DNA of 64,000 bases from Candidatus Dechloromonas phosphoritropha (GCA_016722705.1 JADKGN010000004.1:930001-994000); one strand, 5' to 3'. Numbered from the stretch's first letter, positions 53,379 through 63,184 are shown. Notes: generated by a model from the letters alone, not told the origin. Program-made: numbers and translations.

Positions 53379-54578
53379 TCATTCGGTACGCAAGGCCTCG
53401 ACCGGGTCGAGACGGGCGGCGCGCCGCGCCGGCAGCACGCCGGCAGCGAGACCGATGACGATGGCGACGGCCTCGGCGAGCAGCACAAAGCTGAGCGGGG
53501 TATGCACCGGCAGCGCCGGCAGGGCGAAATGAATCGCCTGCGCCAGCCCGAAGCCGAGCAGCAGGCCAAGAAATCCACCGAGCGCCGAGAGCGCGACCGC
53601 CTCGCCGAGAAAGAGCAGCAGGATGGTGCGCCGGCGCGCGCCGAGAGCGACCAGCAGGCCGATCTCGCCGGTGCGCTCGGCAACGGCGATGGTCATGATG
53701 GTGACGATGCCGACCCCGCCAACCAGCAGCGAGATGCCGCCGAGCGCGCCAACCGCCATGGTCAGCACGTTGAGGATGTTGGACAGCGTCTTCAGCATCT
53801 CCTCCTGGGTAATGATCGTGAAGTCTTCACGCCCGTGGCGAGCGATCAGGCGTTCCTTGATGGCCTTGGCGACGATCGCCGAAGGAACGCCTTCCTCGGC
53901 GGCAACGTTGACTTCATCGACGCCCTCGCGATTGAACAACTCCTGAGCGCGGGCCGCCGGAATGAAAGCGGTGTCGTCGAGGTCGATGCCGAGAAACTGG
54001 CCTTTTGGCGCCATGACGCCGATCACCCGGAAGTGCAGGCCGCCAATGCGCAGGCGCTGGCCGAGCGGATTCTCGCTGCCGAACAGTTCATCCCTGAGCT
54101 TGGAACCGAGAACGACGAAGGCGCGGGCGCTGCTTTCGTCGTCGGCCGGCAAAAACTGGCCGCTTTGCACGGTCGACCGGAACACCTGCGGCAGATGGGC
54201 ATTGACGCCGTAGACCAGCGTGCGCCGCGTGCGGCCGTTGCCCTCGACTTCGGCATTGCCGCGCGCGTTGGGGGTCACGGCGACGACGTGCGGCAGGCGT
54301 TCGAGCGAGCGGGCGTCTTCGAGCGACAACGGGCGGGCGCTCGACGGCAGGCCGGACGACGAGCCGCCGGTCTTGGTCTTGCCCGGCGTCACGGTGATGA
54401 CGTTGGTGCCGAACTGGGTGAATTCGCCGAGGACGAAGCGGTGGATGCCCTCGCCGATCGAGGTCAGCAGGATTACCGCAGCGATGCCGACGGCGATGCC
54501 GAGCAGTGTCAGGAAACTGCGCAGGCGCTGCGCGGTGACGGCGCGAATGGCGAGCTGGAGGGCGTCGGCGAAGAGCAT
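53379..54578 (-). CDS. MacB/FtsX-type ABC transporter permease (second)
   Basis: 399 aa. One N-terminal membrane helix (SFLTLLGIAVGIAAVILL), a MacB_PCD periplasmic domain of about 220 residues, then three C-terminal helices (FtsX domain) ending AGVLPARRAARLDPVEALRTE. Paralogous to the gene immediately upstream; the two may form a heterodimer with the adjacent ATPase. Last gene of the export operon. Confidence 0.9.
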   Translation of the reverse strand: MLFADALQLAIRAVTAQRLRSFLTLLGIAVGIAAVILLTSIGEGIHRFVLGEFTQFGTNVITVTPGKTKTGGSSSGLPSSARPLSLEDARSLERLPHVVAVTPNARGNAEVEGNGRTRRTLVYGVNAHLPQVFRSTVQSGQFLPADDESSARAFVVLGSKLRDELFGSENPLGQRLRIGGLHFRVIGVMAPKGQFLGIDLDDTAFIPAARAQELFNREGVDEVNVAAEEGVPSAIVAKAIKERLIARHGREDFTIITQEEMLKTLSNILNVLTMAVGALGGISLLVGGVGIVTIMTIAVAERTGEIGLLVALGARRRTILLLFLGEAVALSALGGFLGLLLGFGLAQAIHFALPALPVHTPLSFVLLAEAVAIVIGLAAGVLPARRAARLDPVEALRTE

Positions 54579-54579
54579 G

Positions 54580-55788
54580 TCAGTGCTTCATGAGAGCCTG
54601 TACCGGATCAAGCTGCGCCGCCCGGCGCGCCGGCATGACGCCGAACAGCAGTCCGGTCACCAGCGCGGTCGCCAAGCCGGCGATGACCGCCCAGTCGGGT
54701 GGATAGGCGGGAAACACCGGGAAAAACTGGCGCAGGGCGAACGCCCCGAACTCGCCGAGCAGGTAGCCGACCAGCGCGCCGACCGTGGACAGCATCGCCG
54801 CTTCGGTCAGGAAGGCCAGGCGGATCGTCCGCGCCGGCGCGCCGAGCGCCTTCAGCAGGCCGATTTCACCGGTACGCTGGGTGACGGCGACGAGCATGAC
54901 GTTCATCACCAGAATGCCGGCCACCGCCAGGCTGATCGCGGCGATGCCGGCGACGCCCAAGGTCAGCGCGCCGAGCAGCTTGTCAAAGGTGGCGAGCACG
55001 GCATCCTGGGTGATGACGGTGACGTCTTCCTCGCCGCGATGGCGCTGCTTGAGGATTTCCATGACCTGTTCCTTGACCTCGGGAATCGCCTCGCGGCTCC
55101 TGGCTTCGATCAGGATGCGGAACAGCGTGTTGGAGTTGAACATGGCCTGGGCGAGCGCCACCGGCACGATAACCAGTTCGTCGGTATTCATTCCCAGCCC
55201 CTGACCGATCGACTTGAGGACGCCGACCACCCGCAGGCGGCGGTCGCCGATACGGATCAATTTGCCGACCGCCGGCTCGGCGCCGAAAAGTTCGTCGCGG
55301 ATCGTCGCGCCGATGACGGCGACCGACGAACCCCGGTTCCAGTCCTCATCCGGCAGACCGCCGCCCTGGGTGAGCTCGAAATTGCGGATCGGCAGGAAGT
55401 CGCTGACCGAGCCGGCGACCATGACTTCACGCAGGCGCCCGCCGAAGCTGATCTCGGAGGTGCCGACAGCGAGCGGCGCGACCCGCCGGACCCCGGCGGC
55501 ACGGAGCAGCGCCGCGGCATCGTCGATGGTCAGGTCACGCGGCGTCGTCGTGATGGCGTTGGCCGGATTGAAGCCGCCGGTACCCGAGCGGCCGGGCAGG
55601 ACGATGACGAGGTTGGTGCCGATCGACGAAAACTGGCCGACGACATAGCGCCGCGCCCCGTCGCCAAGCGCCGTCAGGATGACGACGGCGGCGACGCCGA
55701 TCGACATGGCGAGCACCGACAGCGTCGTGCGCATCGGGTAGCCGGTCGCCGCGTCGCGGGCGAAACGCAGGGTGTCAGCCAGGCGCAT
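54580..55788 (-). CDS. MacB/FtsX-type ABC transporter permease (first)
   Basis: 402 aa from 55788 (MRLADTLRFARDAATGYPMR). Same architecture as its downstream neighbour: TM helix, periplasmic domain, three FtsX helices, ending VMPARRAAQLDPVQALMKH. The sequence is only partly similar to the neighbour. Overlaps the ATPase gene by 14 nt. Confidence 0.9.
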   Translation of the reverse strand: MRLADTLRFARDAATGYPMRTTLSVLAMSIGVAAVVILTALGDGARRYVVGQFSSIGTNLVIVLPGRSGTGGFNPANAITTTPRDLTIDDAAALLRAAGVRRVAPLAVGTSEISFGGRLREVMVAGSVSDFLPIRNFELTQGGGLPDEDWNRGSSVAVIGATIRDELFGAEPAVGKLIRIGDRRLRVVGVLKSIGQGLGMNTDELVIVPVALAQAMFNSNTLFRILIEARSREAIPEVKEQVMEILKQRHRGEEDVTVITQDAVLATFDKLLGALTLGVAGIAAISLAVAGILVMNVMLVAVTQRTGEIGLLKALGAPARTIRLAFLTEAAMLSTVGALVGYLLGEFGAFALRQFFPVFPAYPPDWAVIAGLATALVTGLLFGVMPARRAAQLDPVQALMKH

Positions 55789-56464
55789 GGGCGCTATCGT
55801 GCTCGATGCGGCCATCTTCCATGCCCAATTGGCGGCGCGCGCGGGCGCCCAACGCTTGGTCGTGGGTGACGACAATCAGCGTGACGCCGCTGGCGTTCAG
55901 GCCTTCGAGCAGGCTCACGACTTCTTCGCCAGTATGGCGGTCGAGGTTGCCGGTCGGCTCGTCGGCGAGGATCAGTGCTGGCTGCATGATGGTGGCGCGG
56001 GCGATCGCCACGCGCTGGCGTTGGCCGCCGGAAAGCTGGTCGGGCCGGTGATCGGCACGATTTTCGAGGCCGAAGCCGGCGAGCGCCTGAGCAACGCGGG
56101 CATTGCGTTCCTTGGCCGGGATGCCTGCAAGGGTCATCGGCAACGCGATGTTCTCGGCGGCGGTCAGGCGCGGCACCAGATGGAAGCTCTGGAAGACGAA
56201 GCCGATCCGTTCGCTGCGCACCCGCGCCTGCTCGTCGGGCGACAGGGTCGTCACGTCACGCCCTTCGAGCAGGTAGGCGCCGGCATTGGGGCGGTCGAGC
56301 AGGCCGAGCAGGTTGAGCAGCGTCGACTTGCCCGAGCCTGATGGCCCCATCACCGCCACGTATTCGCCATTGTCGATGCGCAAATCCAGCCCGGCCAGCG
56401 CGTGGACCGTGGCATCGCCAAGCTGGAAAACGCGCTCGATGCCCTTGAGTTCGATCAGCGCCAT
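55775..56464 (-). CDS. ABC transporter ATP-binding protein (MacB/LolD type)
   Basis: 229 aa from 56464 (MALIELKGIERVFQ). Walker A GPSGSGKSTLLNLLG, signature LSGGQRQRVAIARA, Walker B ALILADEPTGNLD and H-loop VVTHD. Powers the two FtsX-type permeases. The upstream in-frame extension is not homologous. Confidence 0.95.
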   Translation of the reverse strand: MALIELKGIERVFQLGDATVHALAGLDLRIDNGEYVAVMGPSGSGKSTLLNLLGLLDRPNAGAYLLEGRDVTTLSPDEQARVRSERIGFVFQSFHLVPRLTAAENIALPMTLAGIPAKERNARVAQALAGFGLENRADHRPDQLSGGQRQRVAIARATIMQPALILADEPTGNLDRHTGEEVVSLLEGLNASGVTLIVVTHDQALGARARRQLGMEDGRIEHDSAHAPG

Positions 56465-56584
56465 GTCACCCACCAGCGGAACGGGATCGGTTTTCAAACA
56501 CGGACATCGAACTCGCGCCCTCCCCTGTGTTGCGGACGAATTCCTGCGCTGCCGCAAAAAATGATCATGTGCGGATAGGGCTCG

Positions 56585-57334
56585 TCAGCCATGTCCGCGC
56601 GAAGGAAGGACCGGTCGGGAATTCCTGAACAGCAGGTAGACCTCCGAGTTGAGCGCGGCGCCGAAAACGGGAAATGGGCTGAACCATTTCCCCACAAGCT
56701 GAAGTCGCCCCTGAAACCTCTTCTCCAGCTTGCGATAGTCGAAGCCAAGGTGGTGAAAGTGATACCGGAATCCTGGAGACATCTCCGCAACGGGTCGCTG
56801 CGTGGGTACACGCCCCTGGAATGCCGCGAAAACGTTGCCGGGACTCGCGTCGAAGTCACCGTAGCGACGGGACATGCGGAAAAGGCCCTTGAACAACGCC
56901 GGGATGAACAGTTCATGGGGCACACCAATGACGGCGAGGCCGCCAGGCCTCAACAGTCGATGAATCTCGGCGATGGCTTCAAGCGTTTCCGTTTCGGGAA
57001 GATGCTCGAAAACCTCAAGGCAAAAGACATAATCAAAACATCCGGACTCGACCGCATCGAGGTTATCGGCAAACGCCACCGAACCCAGGCCCGCCAGTTT
57101 GTCTCTCGCCTCGGCCATCAGGCCGGGAGTCGGTTCAAAAACCAGCACGTCCATGTCGGCCAGGCCGGCCATCTGCCGCACAAGTTCGCCATCCCCCGCT
57201 CCATAGTCCAGAATGCGCAATCGATCTCCCGGCCGGACATCTCGCAGTACGCCAAGGGCATCCGCGAAGCGGCGTCGCTGCAACCAGCGCTTGACGGGGT
57301 TGCGGTCGTGTATTGTTATGTCCGAGTATTTCAT
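56585..57334 (-). CDS. Class I SAM-dependent methyltransferase
   Basis: 249 aa. Methyltransf_11/25-type fold: motif I ILDYGAGDGELVRQM, acidic FEPTPGLM, motif III-IV CLEVFEHLPETETL and LLRPGGLAVIGVP. A hydrophobic stretch (HELFIPALFKGLF) follows. Substrate unknown; such proteins often modify polysaccharide or lipid groups. It separates the adaptor gene from the ATPase of the export operon. By eye its GC is lower than its neighbours, which suggests later insertion. Confidence 0.85.
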   Translation of the reverse strand: MKYSDITIHDRNPVKRWLQRRRFADALGVLRDVRPGDRLRILDYGAGDGELVRQMAGLADMDVLVFEPTPGLMAEARDKLAGLGSVAFADNLDAVESGCFDYVFCLEVFEHLPETETLEAIAEIHRLLRPGGLAVIGVPHELFIPALFKGLFRMSRRYGDFDASPGNVFAAFQGRVPTQRPVAEMSPGFRYHFHHLGFDYRKLEKRFQGRLQLVGKWFSPFPVFGAALNSEVYLLFRNSRPVLPSRGHG

Positions 57335-57397
57335 GGAAGCAATGGGACCTGCCTGTAAGAAGCCTTCCTGAAGCAGTGAGGGGATTTCCGTTATCGC

Positions 57398-58546
57398 CTA
57401 TCTGGTTTTCACTTTTTCGTCCGGCATTACCGTGGCGCCGGCCTTGACACCTTCCTTTTCGAGCGAGGTAACGATGCGGTCGCCGGCGGCCAGTCCTTCG
57501 AGCACCTCGGTAAATTCCCAGTTGGCCAGCCCGGTCCTGATCTTGCGTTCCTCCAGTTTGCCGCTGTCGGGGTTGAACAGCAGCACCTTGCCGCCTTCCT
57601 GGATCGCCGCCGTCGGAATGCGCAGCACATTGTCGCGGCCGTCGAGGATGATTTCGACGTCGGCGCTGTAGCCGACCAGCAACTTGCCGGTGTTTTCCGG
57701 CTGCGTGAACTCAATCTCGACATCGACCGTGCGTGCCTGTTTTTCGACGGCCGAAACGTAGGGCGCGACGCGCCGCACGGTGCCCGGCAGCACCTTGCCC
57801 GGCAAGGCATCGAGCGTGATGCGCACCGGCTGGCCGATCTTGATCTTCGGCGCATCGACTTCATCCATCGGCGCCTTGACGTAGAGGCAGGAATCGTCGA
57901 TCAGGTCGATCGCCGGCGGCGTCGGCACGCCGGGTGGCGATGGTGTCGAATATTCGCCAAGCTCGCCGACGATCTTGGCCACCGTGCCGTCGAATGGCGC
58001 ATAGAGTGCGACGCGCCCCTGCTCGACGCGGGTCGCCTTGAACTTGGCCTCGGCCTGGGCAACATCGGCCTTGGCCGTGTTGCAACTGGCGCGGCGCACC
58101 TCGGCCTCGGTCCGCGCTGCATCTTCCTTGCTGGTCGACACGAAGCCTTTGGCACGCAATTCGGACTGCCTTTTTGCCTCTTTTTCGGCGTTGACCGCAG
58201 CGATGCAGGCTTCCTCCACCCGCCGCCCGGCCAGCGTGATCTGCGTCTCGGCCAGCGCCGCCTGCGCCTGCTGGTCGTCGTTCCACAGCTTGAGCAGCAA
58301 TTGCCCCTTCTTGACGCGATCGCCCTCCTTGACCCCCAGGTATTCGATGCGGCCGCCGATGATGGTCGACAGCTTGGTGCGCAGGCAGGCTTCGACGGTG
58401 CCAGCCCGCGTGTTGGCGAGGGTCGCCTCGACCATGCCGTTGGCAACTTCCTTGAGCGCGACGGGAATCGGCTTGGGGCGGCTGAACCAGGCGAAAGCCA
58501 GGCCGAGCACGGCAACGACGACGACAACGATCGCAATGCGACGCAT
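57398..58546 (-). CDS. Periplasmic adaptor (MacA/HlyD-type membrane fusion protein)
   Basis: 382 aa. N-terminal anchor (AIVVVVVAVLGLAFAWF), lipoyl half-motif (GRIEYLGVKEGDRVKKGQLL), coiled-coil hairpin about residues 95-165, second lipoyl half (YAPFDGTVAKIVGELGEY), then beta-barrel and membrane-proximal domains. Works with the downstream ATPase and permeases; an outer-membrane TolC partner is not in the window. First gene of the operon. Confidence 0.92.
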   Translation of the reverse strand: MRRIAIVVVVVAVLGLAFAWFSRPKPIPVALKEVANGMVEATLANTRAGTVEACLRTKLSTIIGGRIEYLGVKEGDRVKKGQLLLKLWNDDQQAQAALAETQITLAGRRVEEACIAAVNAEKEAKRQSELRAKGFVSTSKEDAARTEAEVRRASCNTAKADVAQAEAKFKATRVEQGRVALYAPFDGTVAKIVGELGEYSTPSPPGVPTPPAIDLIDDSCLYVKAPMDEVDAPKIKIGQPVRITLDALPGKVLPGTVRRVAPYVSAVEKQARTVDVEIEFTQPENTGKLLVGYSADVEIILDGRDNVLRIPTAAIQEGGKVLLFNPDSGKLEERKIRTGLANWEFTEVLEGLAAGDRIVTSLEKEGVKAGATVMPDEKVKTR

Positions 58547-58733
58547 ATGAATTCCTCTAACAATAGCCGCCCGGCCAACGCGAAAAACTGAATCATCCCG
58601 GCGCGGCGGCGCACCGCGCTATTTTCGCCTATCCCGGGTCATAATCGAAAATCAGCGAGCCGGTATGCCACAAATTTGGAACCAATTCGCAAATTCGCTC
58701 TCACATGGCAGTCTTGACACGAAGGAGATTCCC

Positions 58734-58859
58734 ATGAAGAAATTGGTTTCAGCACTACTCGCTGCCGTTTTCGTGCTGTCCAGCGTTTCCGCGCTGGCCT
58801 GCGGCGACAAGGCCAAGGACGAGAAGCAGACAAGCACGCCGTCCAAACCGAAGATCTGA
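58734..58859 (+). CDS. Small secreted peptide
   Basis: 41 aa. Strong RBS (GAAGGAG), ATG, then signal peptide KKLVSALLAAVFVLSSVSALA with cleavage predicted before or at Cys (ALAC), followed by a short charged tail GDKAKDEKQTSTPSKPKI. The Ala-Cys could make it a lipoprotein, though the lipobox (SALAC) is imperfect. No known family recognised. It is followed by a terminator and converges on the M23 peptidase gene. Confidence 0.6.
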   Translation: MKKLVSALLAAVFVLSSVSALACGDKAKDEKQTSTPSKPKI

Positions 58860-58874
58860 GGCGAGGCGGGAAGG

Positions 58875-58900
58875 AAAGGCAGCCAAGGCTGCCTTTCTTG
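58875..58900 (+). terminator. Terminator after the small peptide gene
   Basis: AAAGGCAGCC / GGCTGCCTTT, near-perfect 10-bp repeat with a 2-nt centre, then CTTG. On the minus strand it would also serve the M23 peptidase transcript (AAA-flanked stem). Confidence 0.7.
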
Positions 58901-58903
58901 CGT

Positions 58904-59722
58904 TTACGGGCGCGCCAGAAAGATCTGGGGATCGACCGGCGTGTTGTTGAGGATAACCGCCCAGTGCAGGTGCGGCCCGGTAACCCGTCCGGTGGCGCCG
59001 ACCGCGCCGAGAACCTCGCCCTGCTTCACAGTTTGCCCGGCGCGCACGTCGATGCGCGACAGGTGCATGTAGGCAGTGATCAGACCCTGGCCGTGGTCGA
59101 CGAAAACCGTGTTGCCGTTGAAGAAATAGTCGCCGGTATTGGCGACGACGCCGGCCGCCGGCGCCTTGACCGGCGCGCCGCTGCCGACCGCGACATCGAG
59201 TCCGGCATGCGGATTGCGCGGCTGGCCGTTGAAGAAGCGGCGCAGGCCGAAGCGCGACGACAGCGGGCCGCTCGCCGGCAACACGAAATCCGTTTGCGGC
59301 GCCGGCGCGCTGAAGCGCTGCTTGACCTCGGCCGTCACCGCCTGTTCGCGTTCGATGCGCGCCAGATCGTCCGGATCCGGGTCGACCTGGCGCTTGTTCT
59401 TGATGGTCAGGCGCTGTTCCGGGTAATTCTTGATCTGCACAGGCACATTTTTAAGCGTTGCGGTCGACCCGGAAAAAACGTTGATTTCCAGATCACCGGG
59501 CAGGGTATCGAGCGGAATGCCGAGCAGCGCGAACCAGCGCCCCTGGTCGGCGATCACGGCCAGTGGTTGCTCGCCCCAGCGGGCGGTCGGTGCCGGCTGG
59601 CTGGCCGGACCAAGTTCGATGACAGCGACGCCGCCGGGAACCGGCGCGTTTTTGGGCAAGGCGCTGGCCGCTACGGAATAACCGAGCGCTAGTGCCGCAA
59701 GCAAGGAATAAGGCGGTTTCAT
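58904..59722 (-). CDS. M23-family peptidoglycan peptidase
   Basis: 272 aa from 59722 (MKPPYSLLAALALGYSVAASA, a signal peptide). An N-terminal beta domain is followed by a peptidase M23 domain at about 160-265 with the zinc HxxxD in NPHAGLDVAVGSG and HxH in GPHLHWAVILN. Hydrolyses peptide cross-links or acts as a LytM-type regulator; all zinc ligands are present, so it is probably active. Last gene of the glnS operon; start overlaps the thioredoxin-like gene. Confidence 0.93.
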   Translation of the reverse strand: MKPPYSLLAALALGYSVAASALPKNAPVPGGVAVIELGPASQPAPTARWGEQPLAVIADQGRWFALLGIPLDTLPGDLEINVFSGSTATLKNVPVQIKNYPEQRLTIKNKRQVDPDPDDLARIEREQAVTAEVKQRFSAPAPQTDFVLPASGPLSSRFGLRRFFNGQPRNPHAGLDVAVGSGAPVKAPAAGVVANTGDYFFNGNTVFVDHGQGLITAYMHLSRIDVRAGQTVKQGEVLGAVGATGRVTGPHLHWAVILNNTPVDPQIFLARP

Positions 59723-60270
59723 GATTTCCCCCGGCCCGCCCACCACAAACGCAGGCGCAGGCCAACTTCACTGGTGTAGCCTACCGACACGAAGCGGATG
59801 TCGCCGGCTGGATCGATGATGGCGAAGGCCGGCGTGCCGGGCAGGCCGTAGCGCCGCAGAATTTCCGCCTTCGGGTCGACGACGGTTGACCAGCGGTAGC
59901 CCTTCTCCTGCATCACAAAGGCAACCTGCTCCGGCGAACCCGACTGGATGGCGATACTGGTTACCGGCCAGTCGGCGCTGATATTGCTGACGTTGCCGGC
60001 GGTGGTCTTGCAGATCGGGCACCATTCGGCCCAGAAATAAAGCAGTACCGGCCGTCCCGGATGTGCGGCGCGCCAGGCGGCCAGTTCGAACGGCTGGCCA
60101 TCGACCCGCTGGCCGGCAAAGTTCGGCGCCGGCCCGCGCGTTGCGTCGCGCGCCTGCCAGAGCTGGACGCCGATGACGATGGCGAAAAACAGCAGCCCAT
60201 CGAGCACCCAGCGGCGCCAGCGCGGCGCCCGCAGCTTTGCTTCTTGCGGGGTTGGTGCGTTATCGTTCAA
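59719..60270 (-). CDS. Membrane-anchored thioredoxin-like disulfide protein (ScsD/TlpA-like)
   Basis: 183 aa if the TTG at 60270 is used; a GTG at 60306 would add 12 residues and overlap ypfJ. One N-terminal membrane helix (LDGLLFFAIVIGVQLW), then a thioredoxin fold with the active site WCPIC in YFWAEWCPICKTT and cis-Pro in GTPAF. Predicted periplasmic disulfide reductase or suppressor of copper sensitivity type. Confidence 0.88.
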   Translation of the reverse strand: MNDNAPTPQEAKLRAPRWRRWVLDGLLFFAIVIGVQLWQARDATRGPAPNFAGQRVDGQPFELAAWRAAHPGRPVLLYFWAEWCPICKTTAGNVSNISADWPVTSIAIQSGSPEQVAFVMQEKGYRWSTVVDPKAEILRRYGLPGTPAFAIIDPAGDIRFVSVGYTSEVGLRLRLWWAGRGKS

Positions 60271-60275
60271 TCGGA

Positions 60276-61163
60276 CTACAGCGTCGCTGCCTTGAAGGTG
60301 TTGCACTGGTTGATGTCACCCGTCTCGAAACCGCGCTTGAACCAGCGCACACGCTGCTCGGAGCTGCCGTGGGTGAAGCTTTCGGGAACAATGCGGCCTT
60401 GTGACTGTTGTTGCAGGCGGTCGTCGCCGATGGCCGAGGCGGCGCTCAACGCCGCTTCGAGATCACCCGGTTCGAGCACGTTCTTCATCGTGTCGGTGCG
60501 CTTGCCCCAGACGCCGGCCAGACAGTCGGCCTGCAGTTCCATCCGTACCGACAGCGCATTGGCCTCGGCCTTGCTTGCCCGCTGCCGTGCCTGATTGACC
60601 TTGTCGGCGATACCGAGCTGGTTCTGCACGTGATGGCCAACCTCATGCGCGACGACATAGGCCTGGGCAAATTCGCCCGGCGCGTGAAAGCGGTTTTTGA
60701 GTTCGCGGAAGAAAGTCAGATCGATGTAAACCTTCTGGTCGCCGGGACAATAGAACGGCCCCATCGCCGACTGGCCGGTGCCGCAGGCGGTCGGCGTCAT
60801 GCCGGAGAACAGCACCAGCTTGGGTTCGACATACTTTTTGCCGCTGGCACGAAACACCTCGTTCCAGGTATCTTCAGTTGACGCCAGCACCTTCGAGACG
60901 AAGATCGCCGTCTCGTCGGTGGCCGGCGGCTTGTGGGCCGGCGGCGGTGCGCTTTGCTCGATGGCCGGCATGCCACCGCCACCGCTCAGCATGCTGAGTA
61001 CGGTCAGCGGATTGATGCCGAGGAAATAGCTGGCGACCAGTGCAATGGCAATGGTGCCCAGTCCCAGGCGCCCGCCACCCAAGCGCAGGCCGCCACCACC
61101 GCCGAAACCACCGCCACGGCGGTCCTCTATATTGTCGCTTTCGCGTTCGTCATCCATGCGCAT
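60276..61163 (-). CDS. ypfJ: YpfJ-family neutral zinc metallopeptidase-like membrane protein
   Basis: 295 aa. Gly-rich N-terminus, one membrane helix ([15 protein letters not shown]), then a domain with the zinc HExxH motif in [14 protein letters not shown], and [15 protein letters not shown] before it. Function unknown. Follows pyrF by 11 bp in the operon. Confidence 0.9.
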   Translation of the reverse strand: MRMDDERESDNIEDRRGGGFGGGGGLRLGGGRLGLGTIAIALVASYFLGINPLTVLSMLSGGGGMPAIEQSAPPPAHKPPATDETAIFVSKVLASTEDTWNEVFRASGKKYVEPKLVLFSGMTPTACGTGQSAMGPFYCPGDQKVYIDLTFFRELKNRFHAPGEFAQAYVVAHEVGHHVQNQLGIADKVNQARQRASKAEANALSVRMELQADCLAGVWGKRTDTMKNVLEPGDLEAALSAASAIGDDRLQQQSQGRIVPESFTHGSSEQRVRWFKRGFETGDINQCNTFKAATL

Positions 61164-61174
61164 GGGGTTACTCC

Positions 61175-61999
61175 TTAGCGGTAAAGATTGATGGCATTGC
61201 GGGTTTCCTGCGCTGCGGCGCGGGCCGCGATGTGGAAATTCTCGTCCTTGCCGGCGTAGAGAATGGCGCGCGACGAATTGATCATCAAGCCCGTTCCCGC
61301 CACCGTCCGTCCGGCCCTGACGGTCGCTTCGATATCACCACCCTGGGCGCCGATGCCTGGCACCAACAGCGGCATGTCGCCAACGATTTCGCGGACGCGG
61401 GCGATTTCGCTCGGGAAGGTGGCGCCGACGACCAGCGCGATCTGACCGGAAGTATTCCATTCACCGGCCGCCAGACGGGCGACGCGCTCGTAGAGTTTCT
61501 CGCCGCCAACGTCGAGGAACTGCAGGTCGGAACCGCCTGGGTTCGAGGTGCGGCAAAGCAGGATGATGCCCTTTTCACGGTACGCCAGCCAGGGCTCGAG
61601 CGTATCGCGGCCCATATAGGGGTTGACCGTGACGGCGTCGGCCTGAAAGCGCTCGAAGGCCTCGCTGGCGTATTGCTCGGCAGTGGCGCCAATGTCGCCG
61701 CGCTTGGCGTCGAGAATGACCGGGATGCCTGGATGCTTCTCGTGAATGTGGGCGATCAGCGCTTCGAGCTGATCTTCGGCGCGGCGGGCAGCAAAGTAGG
61801 CAATCTGCGGCTTGAAGGCACAGACCAGGTCGGCGGTGGCGTCCACGATGGCCGTGCAGAATTCAAGGATGGCATTGTCGTCGCGCTCACCGCCGCGCCT
61901 GAGGTGAGCGGGGAACTTGGCCGGATCGGGGTCGAGGCCGACGCAGAGCAGCGAATTGTTCTTTCGCCAGGCGGCAGCCAGTTGTTCGATAAAGGTCAT
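61175..61999 (-). CDS. pyrF: Orotidine 5'-phosphate decarboxylase (type 2)
   Basis: Makes UMP from OMP. 274 aa. The type-2 catalytic Lys/Asp motif [15 protein letters not shown] is present, with [13 protein letters not shown] near the start and PGIGAQGGD near the phosphate site. ATG overlaps the stop of the upstream methyltransferase gene. Confidence 0.96.
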   Translation of the reverse strand: MTFIEQLAAAWRKNNSLLCVGLDPDPAKFPAHLRRGGERDDNAILEFCTAIVDATADLVCAFKPQIAYFAARRAEDQLEALIAHIHEKHPGIPVILDAKRGDIGATAEQYASEAFERFQADAVTVNPYMGRDTLEPWLAYREKGIILLCRTSNPGGSDLQFLDVGGEKLYERVARLAAGEWNTSGQIALVVGATFPSEIARVREIVGDMPLLVPGIGAQGGDIEATVRAGRTVAGTGLMINSSRAILYAGKDENFHIAARAAAQETRNAINLYR

Positions 62000-63180
62000 G
62001 CGGCGTCCCTTTTTGCTTCAGACGGGAGGAATCGGGAGAATTTGTCGGGCAGCACGCAGGTTTGCAGGCTGCGCTGGGTAAACAGAAAACGACCGTCGCA
62101 AACGAAACCGAGTTCCTGCCAGTCGACATTCCGGTTCAGCATCAGCATGCATTCGATCAGTTCGCGGCGTGGCATGCGCCGATTATTGGTAAACAACGCC
62201 AGCACCGCACCATCGAAGGCGTTGCAGTCGTGCAGGAAAAACGGCTCGTGCTTGCGGGTGCGGCCATTGACGTAAATGCGCGGTTGCAGGTTGATCGGGA
62301 AGCCACGGCCCCACTGCCACCAGTTGCTTTCGTCGAAAGGCCTGACGCGGCGGGCGAGCAACTCGTCCTTGTACTGGTCGAGATGTGGGTGCTTGACGCC
62401 GTAAAGCATGCGCCGCGTTTCGCCGGTGTCGACAGTTTTCGAGCAGACGAACTCCATGTTGCCCTTGGGGTGCGTAAAAATGCTGTCGGCCCCCGACACG
62501 GCGCCGACCTTGACGGTGAATACATCGGCAAAGCGCACGCTGTGTTCGCCACGCAGGAACATCAACTGGCCATCGACCTCGACGAAGCGCCGGCCGTCGT
62601 CCATCTGACGATCCATGCGATCTTTCTCGAAGCGGAAGATGGCGCAGTTCGGTGAGTGCTCGCCAAAGATGCGGGTGTCGCCGGTTTCGTAGATATGCGT
62701 GATGCTGCCCTGCTCGTAAAGCCAGGCGTTGAGCTTTTTGGCGGCAGTTAGCTTGATGAACTCGCGCGGCACGATGAAGACCAGTTCGCCGCCCGGCTTC
62801 AGGTGGCGGATGGACTTTTCGATGAAGAACAGAAACAGGTTGCTGCGCGCGTCGAACAGTTCGGATTTCAGGCGTTTTTTCGTGTCGACCGCAACATCCT
62901 GAAAGCGGACGTAAGGCGGGTTACCGACGATGGTGTCGAATTGCTCGCTGAGCGGATAATCGAAGAAATCGCTAACCTCAGCACCTTCAGGCGCAACGCG
63001 CGGGTCGATCTCGATGCCGACGCAATCGGAATGTCGCTCCTTCAAGCGCTGAAAGAAGGCGCCATCGCCGGCCGACGGTTCCAGCGCCCGCCCCTTGTTC
63101 CGGCAAAGGTCGAGCATGAACTCCACGACTTTGGGCGGCGTGAAGACCTGCCCGAGTTGTTCGACGTTGCGCACCGACAT
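61996..63180 (-). CDS. Orphan N6-adenine DNA methyltransferase (Eco57I/TaqI type)
   Basis: 394 aa from 63180 ([16 protein letters not shown]). Motif X/I region [16 protein letters not shown] and [14 protein letters not shown], catalytic NPPY in [12 protein letters not shown], then a target-recognition-type C-terminal half. It lacks the nuclease domain seen in Eco57I, and no restriction gene is adjacent; lies in an operon of housekeeping genes, so it may be a regulatory (solitary) methylase. RNA or other substrates are not excluded. Confidence 0.88.
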   Translation of the reverse strand: MSVRNVEQLGQVFTPPKVVEFMLDLCRNKGRALEPSAGDGAFFQRLKERHSDCVGIEIDPRVAPEGAEVSDFFDYPLSEQFDTIVGNPPYVRFQDVAVDTKKRLKSELFDARSNLFLFFIEKSIRHLKPGGELVFIVPREFIKLTAAKKLNAWLYEQGSITHIYETGDTRIFGEHSPNCAIFRFEKDRMDRQMDDGRRFVEVDGQLMFLRGEHSVRFADVFTVKVGAVSGADSIFTHPKGNMEFVCSKTVDTGETRRMLYGVKHPHLDQYKDELLARRVRPFDESNWWQWGRGFPINLQPRIYVNGRTRKHEPFFLHDCNAFDGAVLALFTNNRRMPRRELIECMLMLNRNVDWQELGFVCDGRFLFTQRSLQTCVLPDKFSRFLPSEAKRDAA

Positions 63181-63184
63181 GGGG

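Noticed and set aside
53310..55869. Two long plus-strand open frames (427 and 549 codons)
   Set aside because: Antisense to the tandem permease genes; low-complexity, Arg/Asp-rich translations typical of shadow frames.
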